From Deltaproteobacteria bacterium (GTDB taxonomy: Bacteria; Myxococcota_A; UBA9160; SZUA-336), in assembly GCA_029261925.1 (NCBI GenBank), contig JAJDAJ010000005.1, positions 1-44,422 on the forward strand: DNA of 44,422 nt, given 5' to 3'. The first letter of the stretch is position 1. The number at the start of each line of letters is the position of its first letter. A model generated the notes under the pieces. That model searched no databases, was not told the origin of the DNA, and was given only the letters and a program-made list of their open reading frames with translations. Below, in pieces: positions 15,221-23,601 of the stretch. The translations under genes and the position numbers were made by a program.

Positions 15221-17413
15221 CTAGAGCTGAACGCAGGCGCTCGGCTCGGCCTGATCGCAGGCCCAGGTGGGCTCCACCTGGCAGTTGTTGTCACAGCCAT
15301 CGCCCTGAGCGGTGTTGCCATCGTCGCACTGCTCTCCGGGACCGGAGGCAGCGCCGTTGCCCGGGTTGGGCACGTTGCCCGGGTCCAGCGCCCCGTCGCC
15401 GCAGATCGGGTAGCGCGCGCAGCTGGGCTGCCCGAGCGATCCGAAGATGTTGGAGTTCATGTCCAGGATGTCGGCGATGTTGATCGTCCCGCCCGTGTCC
15501 CAGAACGGGTTCGACTGGGGGTTGCCGGGATCCGGCGGGGGCGCGGCCGAGCCCTCGGGAGGATCGTTGCCCGTGTCGGCCAGGGGCAGCCAGAGGCGCG
15601 CGTAGCCCGCACTCAGGCCGGGCTCGGTCCGGTAGGTCGTGCAGCCGGGCGTGCCGAGGGTGCACCCGGGATCTCCGCCCGGATGGACGAAGATCCAGCT
15701 GTTGGCCAGCAGGATGTCGGCGATGTTGACGACGCCGTCGCGGGTGGCGTCGCCGCACTCGCAGGAGTCGCCGCGTCCGTTCCCGTTGGTGTCGCCGGTC
15801 AGGTTCGTCTCCGTGTAGAACGGACACAGGTCGCCGGTCGGGTTCGCGCCCTCGGTCGTGTCGTCGATCCCGTTGCAGTCGAAGTCGGGGCGGATCGTGC
15901 CCCCGAAGTTCGGCACCGCGCAGTCAGGACCCGGGTCGCCCCAGGCAGAGCGGTCCGAGCCCGGTGCCGCGGTTCCCGCGGCATTGAGGAAGTCGTAGTT
16001 CCGGAACAGGCTGCAGTGGTTGTTCACGAATCCGCGATACCGGTGCGCGGAGCTGGGGCAGATGTTGGGGTCCGGACTGCCGTCCGCCAGCTGGGCGGTG
16101 GTGGCCAGGGCCCAGCCGCCGAAGGACCGCAGGTCGCAGCGCTCGCCCAGGCCGGGGCAGGGGTTGGAGCAGCTGGAGTCGTTGAGGACGCTGCACGATC
16201 CGGCCGCGCCGCCGCAGTCGGCGTCATCGCCGCAGGCGGTCGTCGAGTCGGGGCAGAACGCCGCGCACACGTCCGCCTGCGCGGCGAAGCACGAGTAGCC
16301 CTCGCAGCTGCAGCTCGTACCGGGGTTGGCCTCGCAGACGTAGTCGTTGAGGAGACAGCGGTCGGGCTGCACCCCCCCGGTGCCCGGGTCGGCATCGAGG
16401 TTGGGGCAGGGGTTGTCGGCGGTCACGATCTGGGCGCCGAGGCATGCGGACCCCACGCCGCAGTCGCACGGAACCGTGCGGCTGTTCTCGCAGACGCCGT
16501 AGCGCTGGCCGGGCGTGATGAAGTTGGGATCCGCCTCGAAGTTGCCGAACGGGTTGAGCGCCCCGGGGCCGTCGCCGCCCTCGAAGACGAAGGGAGGCAT
16601 GTTGTTGTAGGGGTTGGGCGAGCCGAAATCGCTGAACAGCGGATACCGGTCCACACCCACGCCGGCGAAGGTCGCGCAGATGTTCGGGGCGTCCGGCGAG
16701 TTGCAGCAGACGAAGCCGGGCAGTCCGGGGCTCCCGAAGTCATCGAAGACGACGACCGTCTCGGTAGCGCCCGCGTTGGGATCGGGATTCGGAACGCGGC
16801 GGCCCCGGGCGCAGAAGGCGTTTCCACCCGAGGTCAGGGCGGCGTGGAAGTCGAAGCCAGGAAGGCCGGCCGGTCCCGAGATGTTCTGCGAGCTCGTCCG
16901 GGGATCGCCGACGAAGTGGGCGCTGAAGCCGTCCGCGTCCAGGGTGGTGTGGCCGGTGCTGACCGGGCAGCCGGGGCCGCCCAATATGCCCCATCCGGTG
17001 CTCGTGTCGTCGAAGGGATCGCAGCCGTTCAGCTCCTGCAGGATGATCGTGCCCAGGAGCATGAGGTAGTCGCGCTCGGCGCCGCAGCCGCAGATCGCGG
17101 GATTCGGGTTGGTGGGATCGCAGTTCTGCGGGATCCCGCTGTCGCGCCTCCAGCCCATGCTGCCGGCGAACTCATCGAGCCCCACCTCGGTCAGGGTCGG
17201 GATCCCGGCCGCGATCCTCTCGGCCTCGAGCGGATCGGTCTCCTTGAGCAGCGAGTCGGGCTGCGAGAGGCCGTACTTGGTCTCGTAGCACGCGTCGCCC
17301 GGGTCTCCCGAGTCTGCACAGAGCTGTGTCGGACACACGAACTGGCCCTGCGCGGGCGGCGCCACCAGCAGGGCCGCGAGCAGGATGCTCGGAGCGGCAA
17401 AAATACGAAGCAT
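15221..17413 (-). CDS. Secreted cysteine-rich protein with dockerin-like and DUF4215-like repeats
   Basis: A 730-residue exported protein with a clear signal peptide (MLRIFAAPSILLAALLVAPPAQGQ). The first 500 residues are rich in Cys, Asp, Gly and Pro and match no domain I can name. At about 510-560 there is a thrombospondin-3-like calcium segment (DFDCNGIDDT, GDTNGNGRGDSCECGD). Two dockerin-like calcium loops follow: GDATRDGVVNIADILLANSWIF (one loop) and GTINIADILDMNSNIFGS. The C-terminus is a DUF4215/Myxococcus-type Cys repeat, CGDGALDPG to EQCDDGNTAQGDGCDNNC. Such proteins are frequent on deltaproteobacterial surfaces. The start has a strong GGAGGGAGGGA site, and a promoter-like sequence lies at 17468-17497. 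Its role is unknown; surface adhesion or substrate handling next to the TonB receptor is inference. Confidence 0.88.
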   Translation of the reverse strand: MLRIFAAPSILLAALLVAPPAQGQFVCPTQLCADSGDPGDACYETKYGLSQPDSLLKETDPLEAERIAAGIPTLTEVGLDEFAGSMGWRRDSGIPQNCDPTNPNPAICGCGAERDYLMLLGTIILQELNGCDPFDDTSTGWGILGGPGCPVSTGHTTLDADGFSAHFVGDPRTSSQNISGPAGLPGFDFHAALTSGGNAFCARGRRVPNPDPNAGATETVVVFDDFGSPGLPGFVCCNSPDAPNICATFAGVGVDRYPLFSDFGSPNPYNNMPPFVFEGGDGPGALNPFGNFEADPNFITPGQRYGVCENSRTVPCDCGVGSACLGAQIVTADNPCPNLDADPGTGGVQPDRCLLNDYVCEANPGTSCSCEGYSCFAAQADVCAAFCPDSTTACGDDADCGGAAGSCSVLNDSSCSNPCPGLGERCDLRSFGGWALATTAQLADGSPDPNICPSSAHRYRGFVNNHCSLFRNYDFLNAAGTAAPGSDRSAWGDPGPDCAVPNFGGTIRPDFDCNGIDDTTEGANPTGDLCPFYTETNLTGDTNGNGRGDSCECGDATRDGVVNIADILLANSWIFVHPGGDPGCTLGTPGCTTYRTEPGLSAGYARLWLPLADTGNDPPEGSAAPPPDPGNPQSNPFWDTGGTINIADILDMNSNIFGSLGQPSCARYPICGDGALDPGNVPNPGNGAASGPGEQCDDGNTAQGDGCDNNCQVEPTWACDQAEPSACVQL

Positions 17414-17467
17414 TGGATCCCTCCCTCCAGAGTGTCGCTCCGGCCCTCGGGGCCGGGCGTTGGACCG

Positions 17468-17497
17468 ATAATGTCATTTACACTCAAATTGCGTCAA
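17468..17497 (-). promoter_or_regulatory. Sigma-70-like promoter for the secreted cysteine-rich protein
   Basis: On the minus strand TTGACG (17497-17492) is followed after 18 bases by CATTAT (17473-17468), in the most AT-rich stretch of the area. The expected transcript start is about 48 bases before the ATG at 17413. Confidence 0.55.
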
Positions 17498-17562
17498 TGT
17501 GAAACAGGTATGGGCAGGGGGTCGAGCGACCCGCGAGCAGGGATCTCCCCGGAGCTGCTAGC

Positions 17563-18345
17563 ATGCGGAGCCGGCGCCGCGGAACGGCGCCGACGACCTT
17601 GCAGGGCATGAGCCGACGGACACTCTACCTGGGCCTCGCGCTGCTCCTCACCGGAGCCGCGGTGCTCTGGGCCCTGCGAAGCCCGGAGGACGCGCAGCCG
17701 TCCGCCGGTGCGCCCGACGGGACCCGGGCATCCGCTGCATCCGCTTCCCTGCCCGAGCCACAGCCGGCACCGGATCCGGGAAACGCCGACGCAGACGCAC
17801 CCGGGTCGCCGGAGGCCGCGAGCCGCCGCCCCACGCTGGGAGTTCCCGGCGGTGCGGGCCCGGGGTTCCTGGTCGCGGAGCGCCCGCCGTCCGTGCCGGC
17901 CCGGATCTGGCGGCTCCAGCAGGAGGGGGAGCGGGAGATCTGGGACCGTCACCTGGGCCCACTGCTCTATCCCGAGGGGCACCCGCTGGAGGGCACCTGG
18001 CGCGACAATGTCACGCTCGAGCAGGCCGTCGAGGCGCAGGTCGGCTACATGGGCGAGAGGTGGTATCCCGGCCTCGATCTCGATGAGGAGAAGCTGTACA
18101 TCGAGCGACGCGTCCCGTTCTCCATCCTGCAGAAGCGGACCGAGACCTGGGACCGGGACGACGTGCAGTCGAGCCGTGAGTTCTACGAGTGGCTGGCCGA
18201 GCAGCCCGAGGATCCGCACGCATACCCGACGAAGGTCTTTCTCGTCGCCGATCCGAACGACCCCGACACCACGACGCGTGCGGAGCACATCGCGGCCAGG
18301 ATCCGCGAGACCGAGCGAGCCAACTTCCCCGACGACACGCCCTGA
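17563..18345 (+). CDS. Single-pass membrane-anchored protein of unknown function
   Basis: The frame encodes 260 residues. A basic N-terminus is followed by one hydrophobic segment (LYLGLALLLTGAAVLWAL, about 21-38), then a Pro/Ala/Ser-rich linker to about residue 90, then a charged globular part containing WRLQQEGEREIWDRHLGPL, WYPGLDLDEEKLYIERR and YPTKVFLVADPNDPD. I do not recognise the family. GGAG lies eight bases before the ATG at 17563; a second ATG at 17608 would give 245 residues beginning directly before the membrane segment. The topology suggests a periplasmic or membrane-anchored domain facing outward. It ends 16 bases before the monooxygenase gene, so the two are probably cotranscribed. 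Confidence 0.75.
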   Translation: MRSRRRGTAPTTLQGMSRRTLYLGLALLLTGAAVLWALRSPEDAQPSAGAPDGTRASAASASLPEPQPAPDPGNADADAPGSPEAASRRPTLGVPGGAGPGFLVAERPPSVPARIWRLQQEGEREIWDRHLGPLLYPEGHPLEGTWRDNVTLEQAVEAQVGYMGERWYPGLDLDEEKLYIERRVPFSILQKRTETWDRDDVQSSREFYEWLAEQPEDPHAYPTKVFLVADPNDPDTTTRAEHIAARIRETERANFPDDTP

Positions 18346-18361
18346 GCCGAGTTGCACGCCG

Positions 18362-19849
18362 ATGGAGGACCGGAAGCTGACCGCGACGCGACAGCCGCGC
18401 ATCGTCATCATCGGCGCGGGGCCCGGCGGCATCGGCGCCGCTATCCGCCTGCAGCAGGCGGGCTTCGACGACTTCGTGATCCTGGAGAAGTCCGACGGCG
18501 TCGGCGGCACCTGGCAGCACAACCGCTACCCGGGCGCCGAGTGCGACGTGCCCTCCCACCTGTACTCGTTCTCCTTCGAGCCCAAGGCCGATTGGAGCAA
18601 GCCGTACGCGCGCCAGCCCGAGATCCGCGCGTACGTGCAGGCATGCGTCGCGCGCCACGACCTGGAGCCGCGGCTGCGCCTGAACACGGAGGTCCGCAGG
18701 GCGGCCTGGAGCGACACCCACACCCGCTGGCGCGTCGAGACGACCGGCGGCGAGGCGTTCGAGGCGGACGCCGTGATCAGCGCCCTGGGCATGTTCAACC
18801 ACCTGAACTGGCCCGAGATCCCCGGCCTCGAGGACTTCGCGGGCACCTCCTTCCACTCGGCACGCTGGAACCACGATCACGACCTGAGCGGCGAGACGGT
18901 CGGTGTGATCGGCAGCGCGGCCAGCGCGGTGCAGTTCGTCCCCGAGATCGCCCCGCGCGTGCGTCAGCTCTACCTCTACCAGCGCTCCGCGAACTGGGTC
19001 CTGCCCAAGGAGGACGATCCCTACACGCCCGAGCAGATCGAGGCCTTCCGCACCGACCCGGACCTGCTGCGGCGGAGCCGCGAGGAGTTCCTCGCGAACA
19101 TCGAGGGCCTGGTGTACTTCAACGATCCCGAGAGGGTGCGGGCCTGCGAGCAGGCCGGTCTGAAGGCGATCTCGGCGGTCACCGATCCCGAGCTGCGCCG
19201 CAAGCTCACCCCGAAAGAGCCCTGGGGCTGCAAGCGCCCGCTGTTCGCCAACCCGTACTACCCCACGTTCAACCGGGCCAACGTCGAGCTGGTGACCGAC
19301 TCGATCGAGCGCATCACGGCCGATGCCGTCGTCACCAGCGGCGGTCAGGCGCGGCGCGTCGATACGCTGATCCTGGCGACCGGCTTCCAGACCACGCGCT
19401 TCCTGTCGGCCATCGAGGTCGTGGGCCGCGAGGGCCTCGAGCTCGAGAAGGCATGGAGCGACGGCGCGCAGGCGTACCTGGGCATCACGACCCGTGGCTT
19501 CCCGAACCTGTTCATGCTCTACGGTCCGAACACCAATCAGGGCTCGATCCTGTACATGATCGAGTGCCAGCTCGAGTACGTCCTGCGCCAGCTCGGGCGC
19601 CTGCGTGACGAGGGCCTGGCCTGGCTCGACGTCCGACCCGAGGTGATGCAGCGCTACAACGACGAGATCCAGCGCGACATTGCTGGCGTCGAGGTCTGGC
19701 AGGCGGGCTGCACCCACTACTACAGCAGCCCCTCGGGACGCGTGGTCACGCAGTGGCCCCACTCCATGGGCGAGTACCGCGCGCGCACCGCGCGGCCGGA
19801 CCCCGAGGCGTACGAGGTGGTCGTCGCCCCGTCTGGCCAAACCCGGTGA
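18362..19849 (+). CDS. Flavin monooxygenase, type I Baeyer-Villiger class
   Basis: A 495-residue FAD/NADPH enzyme. The FAD loop is GAGPGGIG (18-25). The Baeyer-Villiger signature FxGxxxHxxxW is exact at FAGTSFHSARW (159-169), and the NADPH loop is GVIGSAASA (181-189). ATG-like motifs ILATGF and the WQHNRYPGAECDVPSHLY substrate-face segment are also present. Such enzymes insert oxygen next to a ketone, giving esters or lactones from cyclic ketones including steroids and terpenoids. The last codons (APSGQTR, 19826-19849) appear to be read from the antisense of a CoA-transferase fragment, so the native C-terminus may have been replaced by a rearrangement. No strong ribosome site precedes the ATG; coupling to the upstream membrane-protein gene is likely. 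Confidence 0.9.
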   Translation: MEDRKLTATRQPRIVIIGAGPGGIGAAIRLQQAGFDDFVILEKSDGVGGTWQHNRYPGAECDVPSHLYSFSFEPKADWSKPYARQPEIRAYVQACVARHDLEPRLRLNTEVRRAAWSDTHTRWRVETTGGEAFEADAVISALGMFNHLNWPEIPGLEDFAGTSFHSARWNHDHDLSGETVGVIGSAASAVQFVPEIAPRVRQLYLYQRSANWVLPKEDDPYTPEQIEAFRTDPDLLRRSREEFLANIEGLVYFNDPERVRACEQAGLKAISAVTDPELRRKLTPKEPWGCKRPLFANPYYPTFNRANVELVTDSIERITADAVVTSGGQARRVDTLILATGFQTTRFLSAIEVVGREGLELEKAWSDGAQAYLGITTRGFPNLFMLYGPNTNQGSILYMIECQLEYVLRQLGRLRDEGLAWLDVRPEVMQRYNDEIQRDIAGVEVWQAGCTHYYSSPSGRVVTQWPHSMGEYRARTARPDPEAYEVVVAPSGQTR

Positions 19850-20066
19850 TGGACGTGGACACGAGTGCCGGGTGCGCGCGTACGAGGTCGGCGTGGCCCA
19901 CACCGAGCGCATCGGCGGGCCGCGTCTCGATCACCAGATCGGAGCCGCCGGCGAGGGCCCGGAAGCGGTCGCGTCCGGCAGACTCTTCGAGGTCGACAAA
20001 GATGCCGCGCTTGCTGGTGTTCATGTAGGCATACAGCAGGCTCCGCTCCGGATCGGGCGCGCCCCC
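19828..20066 (-). pseudogene. Family III CoA-transferase (CaiB/BaiF type), second segment of a broken gene
   Basis: The minus strand here reads GGAPDPERSLLYAYMNTSKRG, then IFVDLEESAGRDRFRALAGG, SDLVIETRPADAL and HPALVSTSITGFGQTG, an unmistakable stretch of a CaiB-type CoA-transferase that normally follows the first 50 residues. Here it starts abruptly at 20066 and ends at 19828 inside the 3' end of the monooxygenase gene; the rest of the protein (several hundred residues) is missing. The missing N-terminus is found next door in the opposite orientation (20077-20235). Confidence 0.75.
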
Positions 20067-20076
20067 GGACGACGTC

Positions 20077-20235
20077 ATGACCGACGACGCTCGCGGCGCG
20101 CTCGCGGGCTGTCGCGTTCTCGACCTCTCCCACGGTGCGTACGCGTACGCGGGCAAGCTGCTCGCTGACCTCGGCGCAGATGTCGTCAAGGTCGAGTCCC
20201 CCGGAGGAGACCCCCCGCGTCGCACCCCGCCCTTC
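20077..20235 (+). pseudogene. Family III CoA-transferase, N-terminal segment, inverted
   Basis: The plus strand encodes MTDDARGALAGCRVLDLSHG, AYAYAGKLLADLGADVVKVE and SPGGDPPRRTPPF, the standard CoA-transferase N-terminus, after which similarity stops. Turning this 160-bp block around would place it in frame order directly before the minus-strand segment at 20066 and behind the hot-dog dehydratase gene, rebuilding the start of a normal minus-strand gene. An 8-base palindrome, GTCATGAC (20074-20081), sits at the head-to-head junction. No long inverted repeats flank the block. Confidence 0.72.
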
Positions 20236-20313
20236 CTGCGCCGGGGCGTGGCGAGCGGATTCGCGCGCGGCGTCGGGGCTCCGGGGACTCCGTGGATGCG
20301 GGCCCGCCGTCGC

Positions 20314-21477
20314 TCACGCCGGCAGCTCGACCTCCGCGGTGCCCCGGGACAGCTCGGCGCCGTCCTGGTTGGTCATGACCACGCGGATCTCCACGACGGG
20401 CACGCCGAAGTCGGACTCCGGGCTCTTGCCGATCACCTCCCCGTCGAGATAGGTGACGTCCTTCTCGAAGGCGGGCGCGCGGAACTGGCTGTTGACGTGG
20501 CGCACGTAGCCGTCGGGGCCGGCCCAGTACGCCAGGTAATCGGTGGTCCAGGCCCCCATCGACGCCCCGTAGCCGTAGGCCCGGGGCATGCCGATCTGCT
20601 CGGCGTGCGAGACGTCGGTGTGGCCGCGAGAGGGCCCGACGTACAGTCCGTCGCCCTCCCGGGGATCGAGCTCGGCGGCCTCCCAGTCGTACGCGAAGTC
20701 GCCGACCCAGCCGGCGTTCTGGTTGATCCACGGGTCCTCGACGCCCTCGGGAGCCACCAGCCGGAACGCGCCCCAGGCGTTGAAGACGAAGGCCCGGTAC
20801 TCGGTCGTGAAGCTCTCGATCGAGTGCGGGCCGATCGCGCGGCGCGGCAGGCGATCGCCCGGCTGCACCTGGTCGAGCCGCGGCGTGCGGCCGTCCCGGT
20901 TCGAGCGGATCCAGTCCAGGCGCGTCCGCGCCGCCTCGGCCAGCGCCTCGGGCGTCCAGCGCGGGGCGGGTGACGTGGCGCCATAGAAGCCGCGCTTCCT
21001 CGCCTCCTCGGCCAGGTAGCGCACCGAGGTCGAGCGCGCCCGGGCAACCGTCTCGCCGCGCTGGTTGCGGTGGAACGTGTCGCCGTACGAGAACATCGTG
21101 GGCCCGGCGAACTTGGTCTCGGCCATCTTGTAGCCCTGGAAGATGCGCTCGTGCTCGATGGAGTCCCCCGGGAAGATCCGCGGGCCGTCGAACCACCACT
21201 CCTCGCCGCCGAAGATCATGTGCGAGCCGGGGATGTGGCCCACGAGCGAGGGACGGATGCCGTGCACGTAGTCCATGGCGGCCGCGAACGACTGCGGGGC
21301 CACGAGCCGGCCGAAGCGGCTGGCGCGCGCGAAGTCCTCGTCGTAGTGGAGGCGGTTCGCGTAGTCCATGGCCATCACCCAGCGCCGGACGTCGGTGGCG
21401 GCGACGGGCTCCCGGGGCTCGCCACCGCCGACGGGTACGCCGACGCGCGGGTCGACGTCGCTGAGATCCATCTCCAT
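20314..21477 (-). CDS. MaoC-like / FAS1-type hot-dog dehydratase (hydratase)
   Basis: The 387-residue protein carries two hot-dog-type halves, as in FAS1-like or MaoC-like double domains that hydrate enoyl-CoA or enoyl thioesters. The N-terminal half contains NRLHYDEDFARASRFGRLVAPQSFA, with the active-site-type His44, and GGEEWWFDGPRI. The C-terminal half contains RGHTDVSHAEQIGMPRAYGYGASMGAW and VMTNQDGAELSRG. The ATG at 21477 follows AGGAGAGG; a longer reading frame adds residues with no match. Two paralogues are present in the window (25963-27144 and 39285-40451). The upstream luciferase-like monooxygenase gene ends 47 bases before it, and a ruined CoA-transferase gene lies downstream, so an LLM-hydratase-CoA-transferase operon is likely to have existed here. 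Confidence 0.85.
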   Translation of the reverse strand: MEMDLSDVDPRVGVPVGGGEPREPVAATDVRRWVMAMDYANRLHYDEDFARASRFGRLVAPQSFAAAMDYVHGIRPSLVGHIPGSHMIFGGEEWWFDGPRIFPGDSIEHERIFQGYKMAETKFAGPTMFSYGDTFHRNQRGETVARARSTSVRYLAEEARKRGFYGATSPAPRWTPEALAEAARTRLDWIRSNRDGRTPRLDQVQPGDRLPRRAIGPHSIESFTTEYRAFVFNAWGAFRLVAPEGVEDPWINQNAGWVGDFAYDWEAAELDPREGDGLYVGPSRGHTDVSHAEQIGMPRAYGYGASMGAWTTDYLAYWAGPDGYVRHVNSQFRAPAFEKDVTYLDGEVIGKSPESDFGVPVVEIRVVMTNQDGAELSRGTAEVELPA

Positions 21478-21524
21478 GGGTCGCCTCTCCTGAGAGGTGT
21501 GCTGCGTCTGACCGGGGACGCCGG

Positions 21525-22652
21525 TCAACGAAACGCGGGAAGTACCTTCTCTCCCACCAGGGCGATCGACTCCAGCGTCTTCTCGTGGGGGATGTGCCAG
21601 CCGGCGGCCGGGATGAAGACCAGCTGGTCGAGACCGATGTCGCGGTAGCGAGCGATCGTGCGCTTGACCTCGTCCGGATTCCCCACGCAGACCCCGTTCT
21701 GGTGCAGGAAATCCGGCTCGATCGGGCCCTCGGGGACGGGCCCCTTCAGGTCCGGATCCTTGTAGGCCGCGCGGATCAGCTCGCGAAGCCGGGTCTGCGG
21801 GATCGGCCGCGGGATGTCCTTCAGCCGCTCGGCGTAGTGCGGGATCGTGTCGAAGTAGACCGAGAAGTGGCCCTTGATCGCGCTGGGGTTGCCCTCCGCG
21901 TAGAAGCTCCGCGCCTCGTCTCCGTCCGGCAGGCAGAACAGGGGCGCGATCGCCATGACCTTGTCATGGACGAACTCGCCGACCGGCTCCCCCTTGCCGA
22001 TGTTCTCCTTGTAGGTCTGGACCAGGGGCGAGAGCGCGGCCGGGTCCGAGAAGCTGAACATGGCCACGCCGATGCCGCGCCGGGCGGCCAGCTCGACCGT
22101 CGGCGGGTTCGAGGCCGTCACCCAGAGCGGCGGATGCGGCTTCTGCACGGGCTTGGGCAGGATGCAGCGCTCGGGCACGGAGAAGTGCTCGCCCTCCCAG
22201 GAGAACAGGTCCTGGGTCCACATCTTCGGGATCGCGCGGATCGCCTCGTCCCAGAGCTCGCGCGTCTGCTCGTTCGTGTAGCCGAAGGTGTTGACCTCGG
22301 TGGAGCCGCTGCCTCGCCCCGTACCCAGCTCGATGCGCCCGTTGGTCAGCACGTCGATCATCGCGATCTGCTCGGCCACGCGGACCGGGTGGTTGATGCC
22401 CGGACACAGGTTGAAGATCCCCGTGACCAGCCGGATGCGCTCGGTCTTCATGCCGACCGCGAGGCACATCAGGTGCGACGAGGAGCAGTGGGAGTACGCC
22501 TCGAGCGAGTGGTGCTCCGGGGCCCAGAAGGTGTCGTAGCCGGCACGGTCAGCGGCAACGCCGATGTCGACATCGCGGCGCAGGCGCAGGGGCTCCCGTT
22601 CCTCCCAGGGGCGGGGGCCCACCGTGCCCCCCATGAAGACGCCGAATTCCAT
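21525..22652 (-). CDS. LLM-class flavin-dependent monooxygenase (bacterial luciferase-like)
   Basis: A 375-residue TIM-barrel protein of the luciferase-like monooxygenase family, using reduced FMN or F420 to oxidise substrates. The start EFGVFMGGTVGPRP, the APEHHSLEAYSHCSSSHLMCLAVG segment (about 45-68), RIRLVTGIFNLCPGINHPVRVAEQIAMIDVLTNGRIELGTGRG (about 74-116) and PPLWVTASNPPTVELAARRGIG are all family hallmarks. There is almost no ribosome site, but a TATGAT box ends seven bases before the ATG, which suggests a leaderless message. It is first in a minus-strand unit with the hot-dog dehydratase. A flavin reductase partner is not visible in the window. Confidence 0.92.
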   Translation of the reverse strand: MEFGVFMGGTVGPRPWEEREPLRLRRDVDIGVAADRAGYDTFWAPEHHSLEAYSHCSSSHLMCLAVGMKTERIRLVTGIFNLCPGINHPVRVAEQIAMIDVLTNGRIELGTGRGSGSTEVNTFGYTNEQTRELWDEAIRAIPKMWTQDLFSWEGEHFSVPERCILPKPVQKPHPPLWVTASNPPTVELAARRGIGVAMFSFSDPAALSPLVQTYKENIGKGEPVGEFVHDKVMAIAPLFCLPDGDEARSFYAEGNPSAIKGHFSVYFDTIPHYAERLKDIPRPIPQTRLRELIRAAYKDPDLKGPVPEGPIEPDFLHQNGVCVGNPDEVKRTIARYRDIGLDQLVFIPAAGWHIPHEKTLESIALVGEKVLPAFR

Positions 22653-22658
22653 CCACGC

Positions 22659-22664
22659 ATCATA
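22659..22664 (-). promoter_or_regulatory. -10 box of a likely leaderless promoter for the LLM monooxygenase
   Basis: TATGAT on the minus strand places the transcription start at or next to the ATG at 22652. No clear -35 box and no ribosome site are seen between it and the gene. Confidence 0.45.
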
Positions 22665-22759
22665 CGTGGGACAGGCCCACGCTGTCCGGCGTGCAGGCCA
22701 ACGCCCGGGTGGCGAGCATTGCCCGAGGTGCCCGACGCGCGCTGCGCTGAGCCGTCCCC

Positions 22760-22768
22760 TGGTATGAT
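22760..22768 (+). promoter_or_regulatory. Extended -10 promoter for the SDR at 22811
   Basis: TGGTATGAT is an extended -10 (TG-N-TATGAT) with a predicted leader of about 36 bases before the SDR start. A convincing -35 box at the right distance is lacking, as is usual for extended -10 promoters. Confidence 0.5.
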
Positions 22769-22810
22769 CGCCCGCGACGACGGGCCTACTGCGAGCGAGG
22801 GTGGATCGAA

Positions 22811-23554
22811 ATGGGACTGCTCGATGGCAAGGTGGCGGTCATCACGGGCGCCGGATCCGGGATGGCGAAGCAGGCGACACGGATCTTCGTCCGCGAGGGA
22901 GCCCGGGTGGTCGCGGCCGACATCAGCGGCGCGGAGAAGGATACCGCCGCCGAGATCGGCGAGTCCGTGATCCCCTGCCACTGCGACGTGACCCGGGAGG
23001 CCGACGTCGAGGCGCTGATGGCGAAGGCCGTGAACGAGCTGGGACGGGTCGACGCCGTCCTGAACGTCGCCGGCATCGGCAGCGCCGGCCTCATCGCCGA
23101 CGTGACCATGGAGAACTACGACGCGACCCTCGACGTCGACCTCCGGGGTGTGCTGCTCGGCATGAAGCACGGGATCCGGGCCATGCTCGAGACCGGGGGT
23201 GGCGTCATCCTCAACTGGTCGTCGGTCGGTGGCCTCAACGCATCCACCCACGGTACGAGCGTCTACTCGGCCGCCAAGGCCGGGGTCATCGCCGTCACCA
23301 AGGCTGCAGCCGTCGAGTACGGCCCGATGGGCATCCGCGCCAACGCGCTCTGCCCGGGCATCATTCTCACCGAGATCATGGGTGCACGCGGCGCGGCGCA
23401 CTTCCCCGAGATGCTCGAGAAGGCTCCGCTCAGGCGCGCCGGGGAGCCCGCGGAGGTCGCCGAGGTGGCGGCGTTCCTCGCCTCGGACCGCGCCTCGTTC
23501 GTCACGGGAGCCATCATCCCCGTCGACGGCGGCTGGTCTGCCCAGCTCGCCTGA
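22811..23554 (+). CDS. Short-chain dehydrogenase/reductase (classical SDR)
   Basis: A 247-residue oxidoreductase. Cofactor loop TGAGSGMA (12-19), Asp37 after the second strand (VAADIS) favouring NAD, NVAG (85-88), the Ser in LNWSSVGG (about 137-138) and YSAAK with Tyr152 and Lys156 are present, and the tail VTGAIIPVDGGWSAQLA is typical. GAGGGTGG precedes the ATG by about six bases. It is transcribed divergently from the LLM monooxygenase and converges with another SDR at 23602-24381. Among SDRs, close patterns occur in hydroxysteroid and 3-oxoacyl reductase subgroups; exact substrate is unknown. Confidence 0.92.
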   Translation: MGLLDGKVAVITGAGSGMAKQATRIFVREGARVVAADISGAEKDTAAEIGESVIPCHCDVTREADVEALMAKAVNELGRVDAVLNVAGIGSAGLIADVTMENYDATLDVDLRGVLLGMKHGIRAMLETGGGVILNWSSVGGLNASTHGTSVYSAAKAGVIAVTKAAAVEYGPMGIRANALCPGIILTEIMGARGAAHFPEMLEKAPLRRAGEPAEVAEVAAFLASDRASFVTGAIIPVDGGWSAQLA

Positions 23555-23601
23555 CCGTACGCCCGGGTCGCAGGCGACCGGCGTGCCTGCCGCGTCCGCG
23601 G

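Noticed and set aside
23570..23581. GTCGC-AG-GCGAC inverted repeat between two convergent SDR genes
   Set aside because: Five-base arms are expected by chance in DNA of this composition and no T run follows.
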